Shown: positions 50,101 through 61,359, numbered from the stretch's first letter. The stretch: DNA of 64,000 nucleotides from Anagrus nilaparvatae (GCA_022575985.1 JAKSXM010000288.1:5421501-5485500), one strand, 5' to 3'. Notes: generated by a model from the sequence alone, not told the origin. Numbers and translations: made by a program.

Positions 50101-53100
50101 CTTGCTTTACAAGATTCCAGGGTCAGATTTTTAATATTATTGGCCGTTAATTAAATATGGCGGCTCAAAAAAGACAAAAAATCGATTATTGATACAAAGC
50201 TAAAAATCTGATTCTAGAATCATGAAAATCAAGTTCTTTTTAGTAAAATAAGACTTTAAGTTTAAAAAAACATTTTCTAACCTATTTTTTCAGCGAAAAT
50301 CCGAGCATAGGGGAATTTGTCGCGCTGGCGCTAATAGGTTAATCACATTTATATTCTTTTAAGGACATGAATAAGTTATTAATTTTATTTAACGCAATTT
50401 GCGTTATTTTTAAATATTTTCTAATTTGATTTTTTCACAATTTAATAATAAAAATTATATATTGTGGTTTTTTTTACTAATATAAATTTTATAAATATGA
50501 ATTCAGATGCAGTTGTTCAAAAAACTGAAAAAAATAATCCATCATCATATGATATTAATGCTAATACGGATTTAGAGTTTGACAAAGAGCAAACGTTCTT
50601 AACAGCTCCACATATCAGCGATGATCCGGCATTATGGATCATTAATATTGAAACGATTGATGAAATTATTAGAAGAGGTTTTAAACAAAACAAAGACGTA
50701 GATTTTTCTAAATCTAAAAAACAAATTTCAGGTAGAATCAGAAGCATGCAAAAATCTCATTTTACTAGAAATCTAAAAAATGGAACAACACAAGAGCGTG
50801 ACTGGTTAATTTACTCTGTAAGTACCTTTTCAATTTTCTGCGGTCCTTGTAGACTTTTTAAGGGTTCAAGTTTAATGAGTAAAGGTTATAGTGATTGGGG
50901 TAATGCATATCAAACCCTTGCTGAACATGAAAGATCGTTTGAGCACAATAATAACTATATTAATTTTAAAAACAGATGTAAAACTTTACATAATAATAAA
51001 GGTATAGATTCTCAACTGAAAGAACAAATGCTTGATGATTACAATTATTGGCGAAGAGTTTTGAAGTATGTAGTAGTTGTAGTTCGAAAACTAACTTCTA
51101 GAGGGTTACCTTTAAGAGGAAATAATGGTATATTTGGTTCATTTAATAATGGAAATTATTGCATGGCTTTAGAATTAGTAGCTGAATTTGACCCCTTTTT
51201 ATCAGAGCACATTAGGTTGTATGGTAACAGAGGGAGTGGTACTACATCTTACCTATCTGCTACTATTTGTGAAGAAGTTGTTGAAATTATGGCGAAACGT
51301 GTGCTACAAAAAATTATTGCCGAAATTATTTTAGCAAAATATTATTCAATTAGTGTCGACTCCACTCCTGACATAAGTCATGTAGATCAGTTAACTTTCA
51401 TTGTTAGGTATCTTTCCAAGGAAGGAGTAATAGTCGAGCGGTTCTTAAAATTTATAGCAAATTGTGCTCACACTGGAGAGTCTATATCAAAAACTATTTT
51501 ACAAACATTAAAAGATTATGGAATAGAAGTTAAGGATTGCAGAGGACAAAGCTATGATAATGCTAGTAATATGTCGGGTATCTACCAAGGGGTTCAAGCC
51601 CATATCCGTGCAATAAATCCACTTGCTGAATGGATACCGTGTTCAGCGCATTCTTTGAACTTAGTAGGAAAAAATTCGATTGATTCCAATCCTATTGCTG
51701 GACAATTTTTCTTAGATTTACAAGCATTATATAATTTTTTTTCGGCTTCAACGGAGCGTTGGAATAAGCTACATGATCAAATTTCCTTAACAATAAAAAA
51801 TTTATCAATAACTAGGTGGTCAGCTAGACATGATGCCTGTAAAACACTGGCTAAATATTTTAAAGAAATTATAAGTGTATTACTAAAAATATCTCAGGAT
51901 AAAAAAGAAAAACCAATAACAAGATCTGAAGCAAATGGTTTGTATGATAGAATTAATAGCTTAGAAACATGTTTTATGTCTATAATTTGGAATGATATTC
52001 TAGAAAGATTTAATTCTGTAAGTAAAAAATTACAATCATCGTCAACTGAACTCTGTATTGTAGTAGATTTATATGAATCTTTGATAGAGTTTTTAAGCTT
52101 CATGAAACATGATTTTGTAGATTATGAAAAAAAAGCAACTAATATTTTTGGTAGTAATGTTTATAAAAAAGATACAAAGCGTCAAAGAAAAAGAAAGACA
52201 TTTTTTGATGAAGGGAACGCAGAGGATGTTAGGGAATCAAGAACAGGCTCAGATGATTTAAAAATTGAATTTTTTAATGAAATAATTTCTGCTTTAGTTT
52301 CACAGTTAGAAAAGCGTTTAAAAGCCTATCAAAAATTAGATAATTTGTTTGGTTTTCTTACCAAAGTACACCTAATAGAATCCGAAGACATAGATAAAAG
52401 TTGCAAAAAATTACTCAAAAAATACGAAGTAGATTTAGAAGAGTCATTAAATATAGAATGTAAGCATTTAGCTGCTTATTTAAAAGTGAAAAAAATTGAT
52501 GATATATCTGCTTCTGACTTATATAAACTGCTACATAAAAATGATTTATTAGATATTTACCCTAATGTAAATATTTCTTTGACCATTTACCTTTCTTTAA
52601 TGGTATCTAATTGTTCTGGTGAAAGATCTTTCTCAGCCTTGAGCCGTGTAAACAACTATTTAAGGAGTACTCAAGAGCAAGACAGGCTAAACAATTTATC
52701 AATATTGTTTATAGAGCGAGATTTGGCTCTTGATTTAGACTATGACACAGTCATTAATGAATTTGCTGCAATAAAGGCACGCAAAGTTTGTCTACAACAA
52801 TTTAATGCCAAAGCCGCTTAAAATAATACTGAAGAAATTGATGATCTCATTAAAGGAAATACTTTCCTTAATTTCTACTTAATTTAATTTATATTTAATG
52901 TTATAAAAAAAATTTTTTTTTAATTTATTAAAGAAAGTATGTATTTATTTCACTTGTTTAGTTATTTTAAATACTTTCATGTCATAAAATTAAAGACTGA
53001 ATAGTGATTTATGAGAGTAAATCTTAGATTATTGTACTATTGATAAGTTCAAATATGATATTAATTAATATTTATAATATATAATTATTTAAGTGCTCTT

Positions 53101-54779
53101 AGCAAACTATGTTTTTGTATTATTATATTAGCAATTAGTATTATCAATCACTATATATTAAAAAAAAAAATCATAATAATATATGTAACAAATTGTAAAT
53201 TAAAATAATATTATAGTTAAAATAATTTATTTTTAATTTGTTCAAATTCTTTAATCACGCCTCAAAAAAAAGTTTAATCTTAGATTTAAAAATTTTATTT
53301 TTGTCCAGTGAGAAAAGAAATTCAAAAAAAAATAAAATAAGACACACTTTAATATGCATAAACATGCACATTTTTACATGGCGCACATTCACACACACTC
53401 ATACACTAATTTTATTTACAACTTGTTTTTTGATATTTTCCCTCGCCTTACATAGGCGGCAAAGTTTTGGCATTAGGCGGCAAGTAAGGGAAATACGGCT
53501 CTGTCCATGCATAGAATAAAAATAAAAATGACTTACTTCAGTAAAAGCTTCATTATCAATAGTTGATATTTCATTTTCGGAAAAATCAAGATATTTAATA
53601 CCACGTATATGTTGAAAAGTATGTGATTTAATAGTATGTAAATTACTTTGGGTTATTCTCAATTCTTTTAAATCCATACCAAATTCAGCAAAACTTTCAG
53701 GACCAATATTCGAACCCATCATATTTGATACTGATATAAATCTTAAATTTCTCATTGTTCTTAAATCTTGTAAATTAATCATACCATTTTTTCTACCACT
53801 AATATCAATATTATATAAAGAATATTGAAAACCAGATAATATTTCATTTGGTGCAAATGATTGTATATGATTTTCACGAAATATTATTGTTCTTAATAAA
53901 TCAAATCTTTGAAATAAATGATCAGGTAATGATGTTAAATTATTACCTGATAAATCAATTAATTCTAATGAATTTTCTAAACCAGTAAAATCATTTGATT
54001 CAATTTCATAAATATTACAATCAGTTAAATACAATTCTCTTATTTTAGATGTTCTAAATGTACCTTCCTCTACTTTTTTAATTGGATTACCATTAAAATA
54101 TGTTTTATTAACTTTAGTAAAATGTTGAAACGATTCTGGTACTAATGAATCAATTTGATTATAATCTAATCTCAATATATCTAATTGCATTTGTATTCCT
54201 TTAATGTCTACTTCATATTGTGGATGTATCATTTTATTTATTCTATTATAACTCAAATCTAATATTTTTAATCTTTTTAACGATGACATTTGAGCATACG
54301 GTATTGTAAACAATTGATTATCATTTAAATACAAGGTCATTAAATGTGCCATACCATCACGAAATACTGATACATCAATATCTTTTATACTATTTTCACG
54401 TAAATCTAATAATTCTAAATACGTTAAGCCAGTAAATGCATCAGCTGGTAATTTATCAATTATATTACGTCCTAATTTTAATGTTTGTAATGAATTTTCT
54501 AATCCTCTCCAATTATCTGGTGCTATGTGTGATATCTGGTTACCTTTTGAATCAATAAAATATTTAATACAGTCATTGCTGATTATTATATAATAAAAAT
54601 ATTTTTACCTGTTAGATCAAGAAGTCGTAATTTTTGTAAATGTCTAAATGATTTACTTGGTACCCTAACAAGACGATTGTAAGGTAATTCAAGCTCCCAC
54701 AACGATCTTTCAAGCCCTAGGAAAGCTTCATCCGGTATATCTGATAGGGGATTATGTTTTATCTGAAGTTTATATAGTC
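35133..54779 (-). CDS. chp: Chaoptin (photoreceptor leucine-rich-repeat protein), 5' end missing
   Basis: Twelve exons read right to left join in frame to about 1200 codons ending in TAA: 54779-54609, 54543-53537, 48289-48071, 48001-47780, 47702-47522, 47451-46904, 41413-41219, 41086-40802, 36134-36009, 35930-35817, 35747-35512 and 35430-35133. The order and wording of the repeats (for example LWELELPYNRLVRVPSKSFR, MSDTSFHFLK, FGNMPHLQWLDLSYN) match insect chaoptin. That protein is a cell-surface adhesion molecule of photoreceptors needed for microvilli to align. Tandem LRRs fill most of the protein. A CDCDIGW cysteine cap and a hydrophobic C-terminus (ITNLTIFSFIITWLAFAF) follow, as expected for a GPI signal. 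An acidic stretch (NNNDDDREEE) precedes the last cysteines. About 100 N-terminal residues with the signal peptide are absent and expected beyond the right edge. No stop or frameshift breaks the exons. Confidence 0.93.
36348..36860. repeat. Inverted-repeat element in a chaoptin intron
   Basis: 'catttccgaagtccgtttt' near 36348 and 'cccctaaatgtaggg' near 36400 pair with 'acatttaggggacgatatc' and 'gggcttcggaaatg' near 36795-36860. A third related segment lies between them (36475-36600). Confidence 0.6.
36983..37545. repeat. 'ggcatataagcacg' dispersed repeat, copy 1, with microsatellites
   Basis: Begins 'ttttttggcatataagcacg' and continues with 'ccggtgacatttcacaacca' and several 'gtaatacctcatttttttct' units. 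Related to 58190-59560, 60995-61130 and, inverted, 62860-63870. It includes a (TATG)n tract at 37057-37084 and a (TA)n tract at about 37512-37532. Confidence 0.65.
37974..39979. mobile_element. Two-kilobase foldback element in a chaoptin intron
   Basis: Arms of about 0.8-0.9 kb are close reverse complements around a centre near 38800. The left has 'acccagggtagctctcaagt' and 'ctcggccgagaaacgcaggg' type blocks, and the right has their complements. Both outer ends carry 'gttgttcac' next to 'atgcat'. No transposase is present. The right arm is interrupted by a younger element (39502-39845). Confidence 0.8.
39502..39845. mobile_element. MITE nested in the right arm of the foldback
   Basis: The ends are GGCAAGGGATCTGATCAACA and the reverse complement of GGCAAGGGATTTGATCAACA; both extend further into matching 'aattattcgaca' sequence. 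The insert is absent from the left arm, which dates it after the foldback formed. Confidence 0.75.
40039..40533. mobile_element. CATGGAACATGTTT MITE, copy 2
   Basis: The ends are CATGGAACATGTTTA and TAAACATGTTCCATG. The interior has imperfect 'ctgaattattctaagtccct' repeats and then a poly-C minisatellite. It lies in a chaoptin intron. Confidence 0.7.
40355..40490. repeat. Poly-C minisatellite, about 28-bp unit
   Basis: Five units of 'aaaaaggacaaatttgacc' type are each followed by 8-13 C. The minus-strand frame that reads GGG-rich peptide here is an artefact. Confidence 0.85.
42747..43722. mobile_element. Complete foldback element of the 'ttttttgggtcgctga' family
   Basis: The outer ends are 'taatactccagtcaaaatac' and its complement 'gtattttgactggagtata'. 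Arms run inward with mirrored 'gggtcgctga' / 'tcagcgaccc' motifs and meet near 43200. Each arm consists of diverged units of about 140 bp. No transposase is seen. One-armed relatives lie at 4380-5175 and 8160-8400. Confidence 0.8.
43723..46180. other. Repeat-poor AT-rich part of a chaoptin intron
   Basis: No exon or clear repeat is seen. A solitary 'catggaacgcgttca' near 45287 resembles one MITE end. Confidence 0.4.
46181..46621. mobile_element. piggyBac-like MITE (TTAA ends), copy 1
   Basis: TTAA stands at both ends (46181-46184 and 46618-46621). The inverted ends are CCATTGGCGCCGGCGCG and, reversed, TCCATTAGCACCGGTGCG. A TTAA target with CC-starting ends is typical of the piggyBac superfamily. 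The interior shares about 200 bp with 24165-24365. Confidence 0.65.
48340..48559. mobile_element. CATGGAACATGTTC MITE, copy 3, adjacent to the hAT insertion
   Basis: The ends are CATGGAACATGTTC and GAACATGTTCCATG, each itself nearly palindromic. The hAT target duplication TCCATGCA overlaps its right end, so the hAT element inserted at the edge of this MITE and is younger. Confidence 0.75.
48554..48561. repeat. hAT target-site duplication, left
   Basis: TCCATGCA, identical to 53504-53511. The duplication overlaps the last bases of the MITE at 48340-48559. Confidence 0.92.
49171..52821 (+). CDS. hAT transposase, zinc-finger MYM-type-1-like
   Basis: Exons 49171-49399, 49480-49659, 49753-49896 and 50507-52821 join in frame to 955 residues; all three introns are phase 1. 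The last acceptor is 'atgaattcag' (50506), just inside a 785-codon frame, so the three leading exons supply the true N-terminus MSRREKLSGWQYKK... In order: a basic N-terminus with KKLDDFF; acidic Asn-rich linkers; a TTF-type zinc finger at about 266-335 (CGPC at 296-299, H325, H331); a DUF4371/RNase-H-like core with candidate catalytic D469 (SISVDST) and D535 (GQSYDNASNMSG) and a CSAH motif at 563-566; and the C-terminal hAT dimerisation segment with E890 (CSGERSFSAL, then NNYLRST). The product should excise and reinsert the element in the nucleus. Such genes are often annotated as zinc finger MYM-type 1-like. Intact ends argue for a transposon gene rather than a domesticated one. Confidence 0.9.
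50012..50342. mobile_element. piggyBac-like MITE (TTAA ends), copy 2, inside transposase intron 3
   Basis: TTAA stands at both ends (50012-50015 and 50339-50342), with CCCATTATCGCCGACGCGG and, reversed, CCTATTAGCGCCAGCGCGA. It is 331 bp including both TTAA and has no reading frame. It lies within the 610-bp third intron of the hAT transposase gene. Confidence 0.8.
53504..53511. repeat. hAT target-site duplication, right
   Basis: TCCATGCA, identical to 48554-48561. It is followed 26 bp later by the splice donor end of a chaoptin exon (minus strand). Confidence 0.92.
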
Positions 54780-56879
54780 CTGTTGGCACAAAACGTTAAT
54801 TAAAATTCTTTTCAAAAACATGTAATTTTCTATATATTTTTAAAAACATTTTTTGCTTGTATTTTGAAAAAAAAACTTTTTTTGGGTCAAATTTTTTTTT
54901 TTATGTATTCTAAATAATTAAAACTGCATTATATATATATTCACATGCCACAGTTTTTTTTTTCTTTAAATGTGGTATAAAGAAGATTAAAGATGCTTTT
55001 GTTAGGTTTCATAACTCTTTTTCTTAAATCACGATTGATTCTTTTTATCTCAATTATTATTTAGGTAATATATGATAATATTAATTTATTAAACAAATTT
55101 TTTAACTATACATTATTATGCTTAATTTGTTCTGTATGTAAAAATGCAATTACACTTAATTATTTGCATTATTGTTATTATTAAATCTATTATGTTAAAA
55201 TAGATAGAGATTATTATGTAGTTAAAGCTGATTTGTTGATTATTAGATTGTTTAAACAAGGGCATATTGTTACTGACTAATTATTTTAAGCAACGATTGA
55301 GTTATAATCAAGGTTGCGGCAGAATTTTGGTTACCGGTCGAAATTTTCAATTTTTCAAACCGAGTTCGACAAACCAATGATCGATATTTTTGTTAGGATT
55401 AATAATTTATAAATTTGAGTGTTGTCATCGCCCATGATTTACGGATTATTTATAAAAAAGGTTGTTTCTTATTGACCAGAATTTCTGCCCAGTATTGATC
55501 AATAAAAAACAACCTTTCTTATACATTTTTCAATTTTTTTCAACAAACAAAACCCGGTAAACTATTAAATCGTACTGGCGTCTTAAATTTTTGAGCTTCG
55601 GTGGTTTTTTTTATTTTGTCCGCATAAGATAGTTAGAAGATCCCACGTGACAGTTTTAAAAATTAAAAATTTTCTCTATTTGCCACTAGCTCTTTTTGAT
55701 ATGCATCGGATATGCATCAAAAAGTCAATAGATTGATTGCTATATAAAAAAAAAGTTTTTTGGTACTTTCAACCCACTCCCAAAACTTGTAGCCGACCTC
55801 GGAATGTGGTCCAAATAAACTTTTGTCAAAAGACTGATTATCTTTATATTTATATTGAGTTTTTATAAAATAAAACTCACTTCAAAATTTTTATATTACC
55901 CGTAGTAGTAATAAAGAGAAAATAAGATAACATGCTACCCTATGAAAAAAATCTTTGATCTGCGCAGATCTGTAATTTTCATTTTTCAGATCTGTACAGA
56001 TCTGTATTTTGCCACTTTCTACGCATATCTGTACAGATCTGTAAAATTGAAAAATTGGCTATCCACGGTACATGAAGAATTCATGGAACGCAATTCTATA
56101 AAAAAATGGTTTATTATAAGGGATTTTATGAATTTCCACCCTGTAAAGAAAAACGATTATGTTTGCACTTTTATCTTAAAAAAAAAAAATTTTTAAATTT
56201 ATAAATTTTATAAATATTTTTTATGCTAGATTTAAATTTAAAAAAAACAGTAACAAAAAAATCTATAAATACATAAAAAAATAATGCTCTTTTAAATTTA
56301 ATTCACGAGTTAAAATAATCAGATACAATATATTTTTACATAAAAATATTCAATAAATAATTATTATTTAGAAAAACATTAGTAATTGAGCTAATATCTG
56401 CAATTTTAAAAATATTTAAAACATTACTTTTTTCAGCTGGTATAATATTTGAAACTAATAAACTGAACTTTTCAATTATAAAATGCTACATAGATCATTG
56501 CTATATTGAAAATAATATTTGATCGAAGCATAACATTGACTACCATCATTTATTGTAATTTTGTGTGTAAAATCATTGGTTTTAATTTTGTTTATATAAT
56601 TCAGATATGAAAAATTTTCATTAATTTTGGCTTTGCTGAAAATTAAAAAGGTCTTCTTCAGTCATTAATTTTTCCCAATTTTCTAAGTGCTTGATTGGCT
56701 TAGCATTTTTACTTGTTAAAAAAAAAACTTTTTGTAGAATAGTATTCTTTAGTTATGTGTAAATAATTCTATATTTGATATTGTTTTTCAAAGGTTCCAC
56801 TATATTGCTATTGGCATTTACTGAATAGACAATAAATCCACTTCAATTTTAAAATGCCTTTAAGGGCTATTTGGGCCAT

Positions 56880-57618
56880 AAAATTCAATAAAGCCTTAAA
56901 AAAAGGTAATTAAGGTATTTCTGTAGGTAAATTAGCTCCATTTTCACCCAAAATTTAATATTTAAGAAAACTATACTTTTTAATTTTATAATGTCTATAC
57001 GGGTTTTTTCAAGTTTTTTTGGTCATAGAATTCAAATATGATGTCCGAAATTTAACGCATTGCTTAGGGGTGAATTTGCTATTTTTTCACCTCTATTTCT
57101 ACAAATATATTTATTAATTCTTAAAAATACATGAAACATTTTTATTTCTTAATTTTATATTTTCTTTTGGTAACTGATAATGTCTTTTTAAATAAAATAA
57201 ACCAGATTTTAATCATACATTTCATTTAATATTATAATAAGGAGGTTATATAAGAACTGAAAGAGGTTAATTTACCCCCAGCAATGCATTGAAAGACATT
57301 TCTAACATCATATTTGAATTCTACGACTCAAAAAATACGTATAGGCATTTTAAAATTAAAAAATAAACTTTTTATAAGTATTAAATATAAGGGTGATGAA
57401 AGGGTTAAAAAACATCGAATTTATCGCCAGTTATATCTTAACACCCTTTTTTTACTTTTCATTTTTTATTTTGCGTGTGGAAACTTTGAAATTAATAAGC
57501 AAAGTTTTTATTAAATTTAAATATTTAGGACGTGAAAGGGGTGAAAATGGAGCTAATTTTCCTCCAGAAATACCTTAATTATCTTATTTTAAAGCATTAT
57601 TGAATTCTGCGACCCAAA
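56880..57618. repeat. Inverted-repeat element (about 740 bp)
   Basis: 'ggtaattaaggtatttctg' and 'aattagctccattttcaccc' near 56905-56950 pair with 'gtgaaaatggagctaatttt' and 'aaataccttaattatc' near 57541-57590. Units containing 'gcgacccaaaaaacccacg' resemble the foldback family at 42747. Confidence 0.65.
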
Positions 57619-57911
57619 AAACCCACGAAGCCATTTAAAAATTGGGAAAAACAGTGCTTTTAATGAATTACATATTTTGGGGGTAAAAGGGGGTGAATTG
57701 AAATTATTTTAATTAAAACGTTTTAAACATACATGTAATTTCAGGAGAGGGGGTGACATATGGCAAAATGACATCATTTTGGGAAGTTTTAAAAAACCCT
57801 AAGAATAATCTCTGGTAAATAAAATATAAAATACATGAAAAAATAACTTTTCTGAACTCGTTCTACGCCTAGGGGGGCAAAAAATAGTGTAAGCACCATG
57901 GGCGAAATACT

Positions 57912-57992
57912 TTAAGCACGAGCGTGAACACAAATCACTCGTGCCCGGCTTCGCCGAGCACTCGTGCTAGTGCTCACGCTAGTGCCGAAACT
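57912..57992. repeat. GC-rich hairpin 'gtgcccggcttcgccgagca'
   Basis: An 80-bp island, much richer in G and C than its surround, has arms 'gcacgagcgtgaacac' and 'gtgctcacgctagtgc' and an inner stem 'cggcttcgccg'. Its style resembles the 'ctcgttcgctacgctcactc' core at 7740. Confidence 0.6.
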
Positions 57993-58189
57993 TTTACGCC
58001 CTTGATACTTAATATATACTATTCTTTTTCATAGAAATAGATTTTCTTTTTCATAGATGAAATATCTGAAATTTATCTCACCAAATATTATGAAAGATGT
58101 TTTTTTAAATAATTTAATTATATTATTTGTTATTCTATTTCTAATCATTGTAATTTTGGTTCCTTATAGGGGAACCATTGTGATTAGAT

Positions 58190-59560
58190 GAAATTTTGAT
58201 TTTTTGGCATATAAGCACGTTTTGAGACCCCAGGATGCTAAAAAACCGGGTTTTAAAAAAAGGCTGTATGTGTATAAGTGTGTGTATGTATATACGTATG
58301 TGGGTAACCGGCGATATTTCACAACCATTGTGGATTTAAAAGTAAAAATAATATTTTATTGACCAGAATTGGAGCTGAACTTAATTTTTTATTGCTTCAA
58401 ATTATTTAAAATAAATAAAACAATACAAATTATTTTGATGTGTAACAATTTTTTTTATTTCACAATATTTCACCAACAAATCCGTTGGCCTCTTCAGGTG
58501 ATCTGAATACAAAAATTATATAATTTTTTCTTAATTACTAATGAACAATATGAGAATTTAAAAAAATATTTTTTATATTAACAATGTGTTAAACTTACAT
58601 AAAAATACTTGTTTTTTGAGCTATGCGACACTGGGTGCTGCCGACATGAGACTAATTATTTTTTATTTTTTAAAAAAATCTTTGAAAAATTCTTTATAAA
58701 TACATTAAATAGCCATATGTTTTTCATCACATTTCTTTAATATACGTATCAAATGTATTTGAATATTTATTAACGTGGGACTATGACATTTTTATATATA
58801 GAATTAAACGACCCGGCATTCTCATTTTCATTTATCGATTATTAAATTTATTGATATACACCGCTTCCGAAAATTTTCTTGTTCTAAAATCTGGTTCCGT
58901 GTCTAATATCGCGATATTGTTAAAATCCATATTATGCAACAGTTTGCAATGATTAGGTATTGGTTTATCTAACTTATTCATGATGTCTTTCAAATAGCCC
59001 TCCATCCGTTTAAGTGGATTTAAGACCTAATTTTTTTTTCAAAAATTTTTTCATCAAAAAATCTCAAACTGCTTTTTTTTTAATTTGGATGTAATACCTC
59101 ATTTTTTTCCAAATATTTTTGAAGTACAAATATCTAGAAGTATCGCTTTTACTCGATACCTTGAATTTTATAATTAATTTTTCTCAAAATTTTTGTCACA
59201 AAAAAATAGAAAAAACACCAAATTTTTTTTCTCTTTGGACGTAACACCTAATTTATTTCTATGGTAGTTCTAGTATTAGTAACCTCGTTTATAGGAAAAA
59301 GCAGCAATATATATTTTTTTTTTTTGGTGTAATATCTCATTTAATTCTATGAAAGTAATAATATCTGAAAATATGGTTTTTATACTCTATATCTCGAATC
59401 TGATATTCAATTTTTTGAAAATTTTTTTCTCAAAATTTTTTGCATAAACAAAATCAAAAAAACAGCAATATTTGTTTTCTTTTTGGACGCAGTACTCAAT
59501 TTTTTTCTAATAGTACTAATATCTAGAATTATTGTTTTTAAAAGGTAAAAGAGACCATTA
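58190..59560. repeat. 'ggcatataagcacg' dispersed repeat, copy 2 (longest)
   Basis: Starts 'tttttggcatataagcacg', with 'accggcgatatttcacaacc' and repeated 'ggatgtaatacctcattttt' units. At 58340-58545 it contains a 200-bp block ('ggcctcttcaggtgatctga') that recurs inverted at 63085-63290. Confidence 0.7.
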
Positions 59561-60989
59561 AAAACAATTTGTTATTGTTAATGAGGAACCATGGTGCCAA
59601 TTACTTGGCAGTGTTTTTTTGTATAATTTGGGTACCTTTTTAATATTGGATATATTTATAAGTAATACAGTTTATGATAACTCGTAATAAGTCGATGAAA
59701 TATTAAGAATAATCAAATTTGGCATTTTTAAAATTTGTTATTAAAAGCTCTGAAACTTTTCTTTACAGGATGGAAATTCATAAAATCCCTTATAATAAAC
59801 CATTTTTTTATAGGATTGCGTTCCATGAGTACCGTGGATAGCCAATTTTTTAATTTTACAGATCTGTACAGATCATGTACAGATATGAGCAATTATTTTA
59901 AAAGTGATACTTAATTCGAGCCTGGAATCGTAAATTTTTTTTTTTGAGGGCACATCGATATGACCCGTGTTTTCAGATAGTTTGAACCTTCAGAAAACCG
60001 AAAAAATCGTGAACAAGAAATCGGCGATAGGTGCCAAAAAGATTTTTTCACTTTTATGTCAAAAACCGTGTTTTTCGTATCTGAGCTACCCCAAATTTCT
60101 AAAATAACTTTTTAGGTAAACAAAATTTAATAAAATAGATAAGAAAATCTGGTTGCCAGGGAAAAACCACTCCAGAAGAAAAAAAAACTTATCTTTTTAC
60201 GATGAAATTTAGCCAAGTTATCGACAATTTAAGATTTTTCTCAAATTCGTCTTAAAAAAGATTGAAATTTTATTGAACAAAGCCTGTTTCTGAACCTTAA
60301 ACATGCATTATTCGCTTGATTTTCATCGTAAAATAATAATTTTTTTTTTAAATCGATTAATTTTTTCCTGGCAATTCATTTCTTTAAGAAAAAAATTATT
60401 TTTATTGACAAAATTTTAATTTTTAGATCAAAAACTGTGTTAAGTAAATCTTGCTACTTACAGTTTTCAATACTTAACGTATTCCAAACCAAATCCTCAA
60501 TTTTTTGATCTAAATTATAGGCTCAGTTGAAATAGAATCCTTCATAAATAACTTCAAATAAGTTATGCTTTCATTTCTTATGCTTATAGATAAGAAAATC
60601 ATATAGTATCTAGAATTACCGATAATTTCTTTAAATTAATTTAATGAGTTAATTATAAATAATAAACCCGATTTAAATATGGAACTAAGGACAATTTATT
60701 AATTTTTACTATCTGTGTTTCTGAGGACTAACAATAAGCCTCCTTTTGTCACATTGCACCAAAAATTATTAAATGTAATTGAAGAATATTTAAAAAAAGT
60801 TATTATACGAATAAAATTTATAAATTTAAATTGTTTTTAATTATTACAGAAGTATAACAACAATGCTTATCATTATTATTATCATTAAACGAAAAAAATC
60901 TTCAATCATGGTAATTATGCTTCAACGTATATATACTGATAGATTTTATTTAGTTAGTTTTTGGTTTCTCAATGAGGAACCATTGTGAT

Positions 60990-61130
60990 GGGTCAAATTT
61001 TGATTTTTGATTTTTGGCATATAAGCACGTTTCGGGACCTCAGGAAGCTAAAAAACCGGTTTTTAAAAAAAGTCTGTGTGTGAGTGTGTAATGGAGGTAA
61101 TACCTCATTTATTTCCATGAAAGTACTTGG
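60990..61130. repeat. 'ggcatataagcacg' dispersed repeat, copy 3 (truncated)
   Basis: 'ttttggcatataagcacgtt' and 'aggaagctaaaaaaccggt' match copy 2, followed by one 'ggaggtaatacctcatttat' unit. The rest is lost. Confidence 0.65.
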
Positions 61131-61359
61131 AAAATGCTTGAAACCTTCAAAATCGGATTTAGTGACCAAAAATACATATGTTTCACTGAGGTGGATCCAT
61201 TTCCGTGCAGATAAAATTTTTGAATGCATTTAACATTACTGGCGCTTTGGCTATTGGTCTCAAGTTACCTTTTATTAACTAACTTTCATTGATTAACCTT
61301 AACGTTAAAGGTTCCTTATTGCAAACATTAAATTAGTTACTGAACTTTAAAAAAAAATA

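Larger units (their letters stand above)
48562..53503 (+). mobile_element. Intact hAT transposon (4942 bp)
   Basis: The left end CAGAGCCGTTTTT and the reverse-complemented right end CAGAGCCGTATTT are flanked on both sides by TCCATGCA (48554-48561 and 53504-53511), a perfect 8-bp target duplication. Subterminal regions both carry 'gcggca' motifs ('tagggcggcaaat', 'taggcggcaagt'). Inside is a spliced transposase gene without any stop or frameshift. It lies antisense to chaoptin within an intron. Intact ends, an identical target duplication and an open gene all argue for a recent, possibly active copy. Confidence 0.93.
56020..59889. repeat. Inverted repeat pair, about 130-bp arms 3.6 kb apart
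   Basis: Left arm 56020-56148 ('ctgtacagatctgtaaaatt', 'ggctatccacggtac', 'tggtttattataagggattt') pairs with right arm 59761-59889. They could be the ends of one 3.9-kb element or two head-to-head fragments. No transposase lies between. Confidence 0.65.

Noticed and set aside
53238..53519. Plus-strand frame reaching across the right hAT end
   Set aside because: Crosses the transposon boundary and the target duplication, so it cannot be a conserved gene.
57314..57578. Two overlapping plus-strand frames
   Set aside because: Within an inverted-repeat element whose units contain 'gcgacccaaaaaacc'; no conserved protein features.
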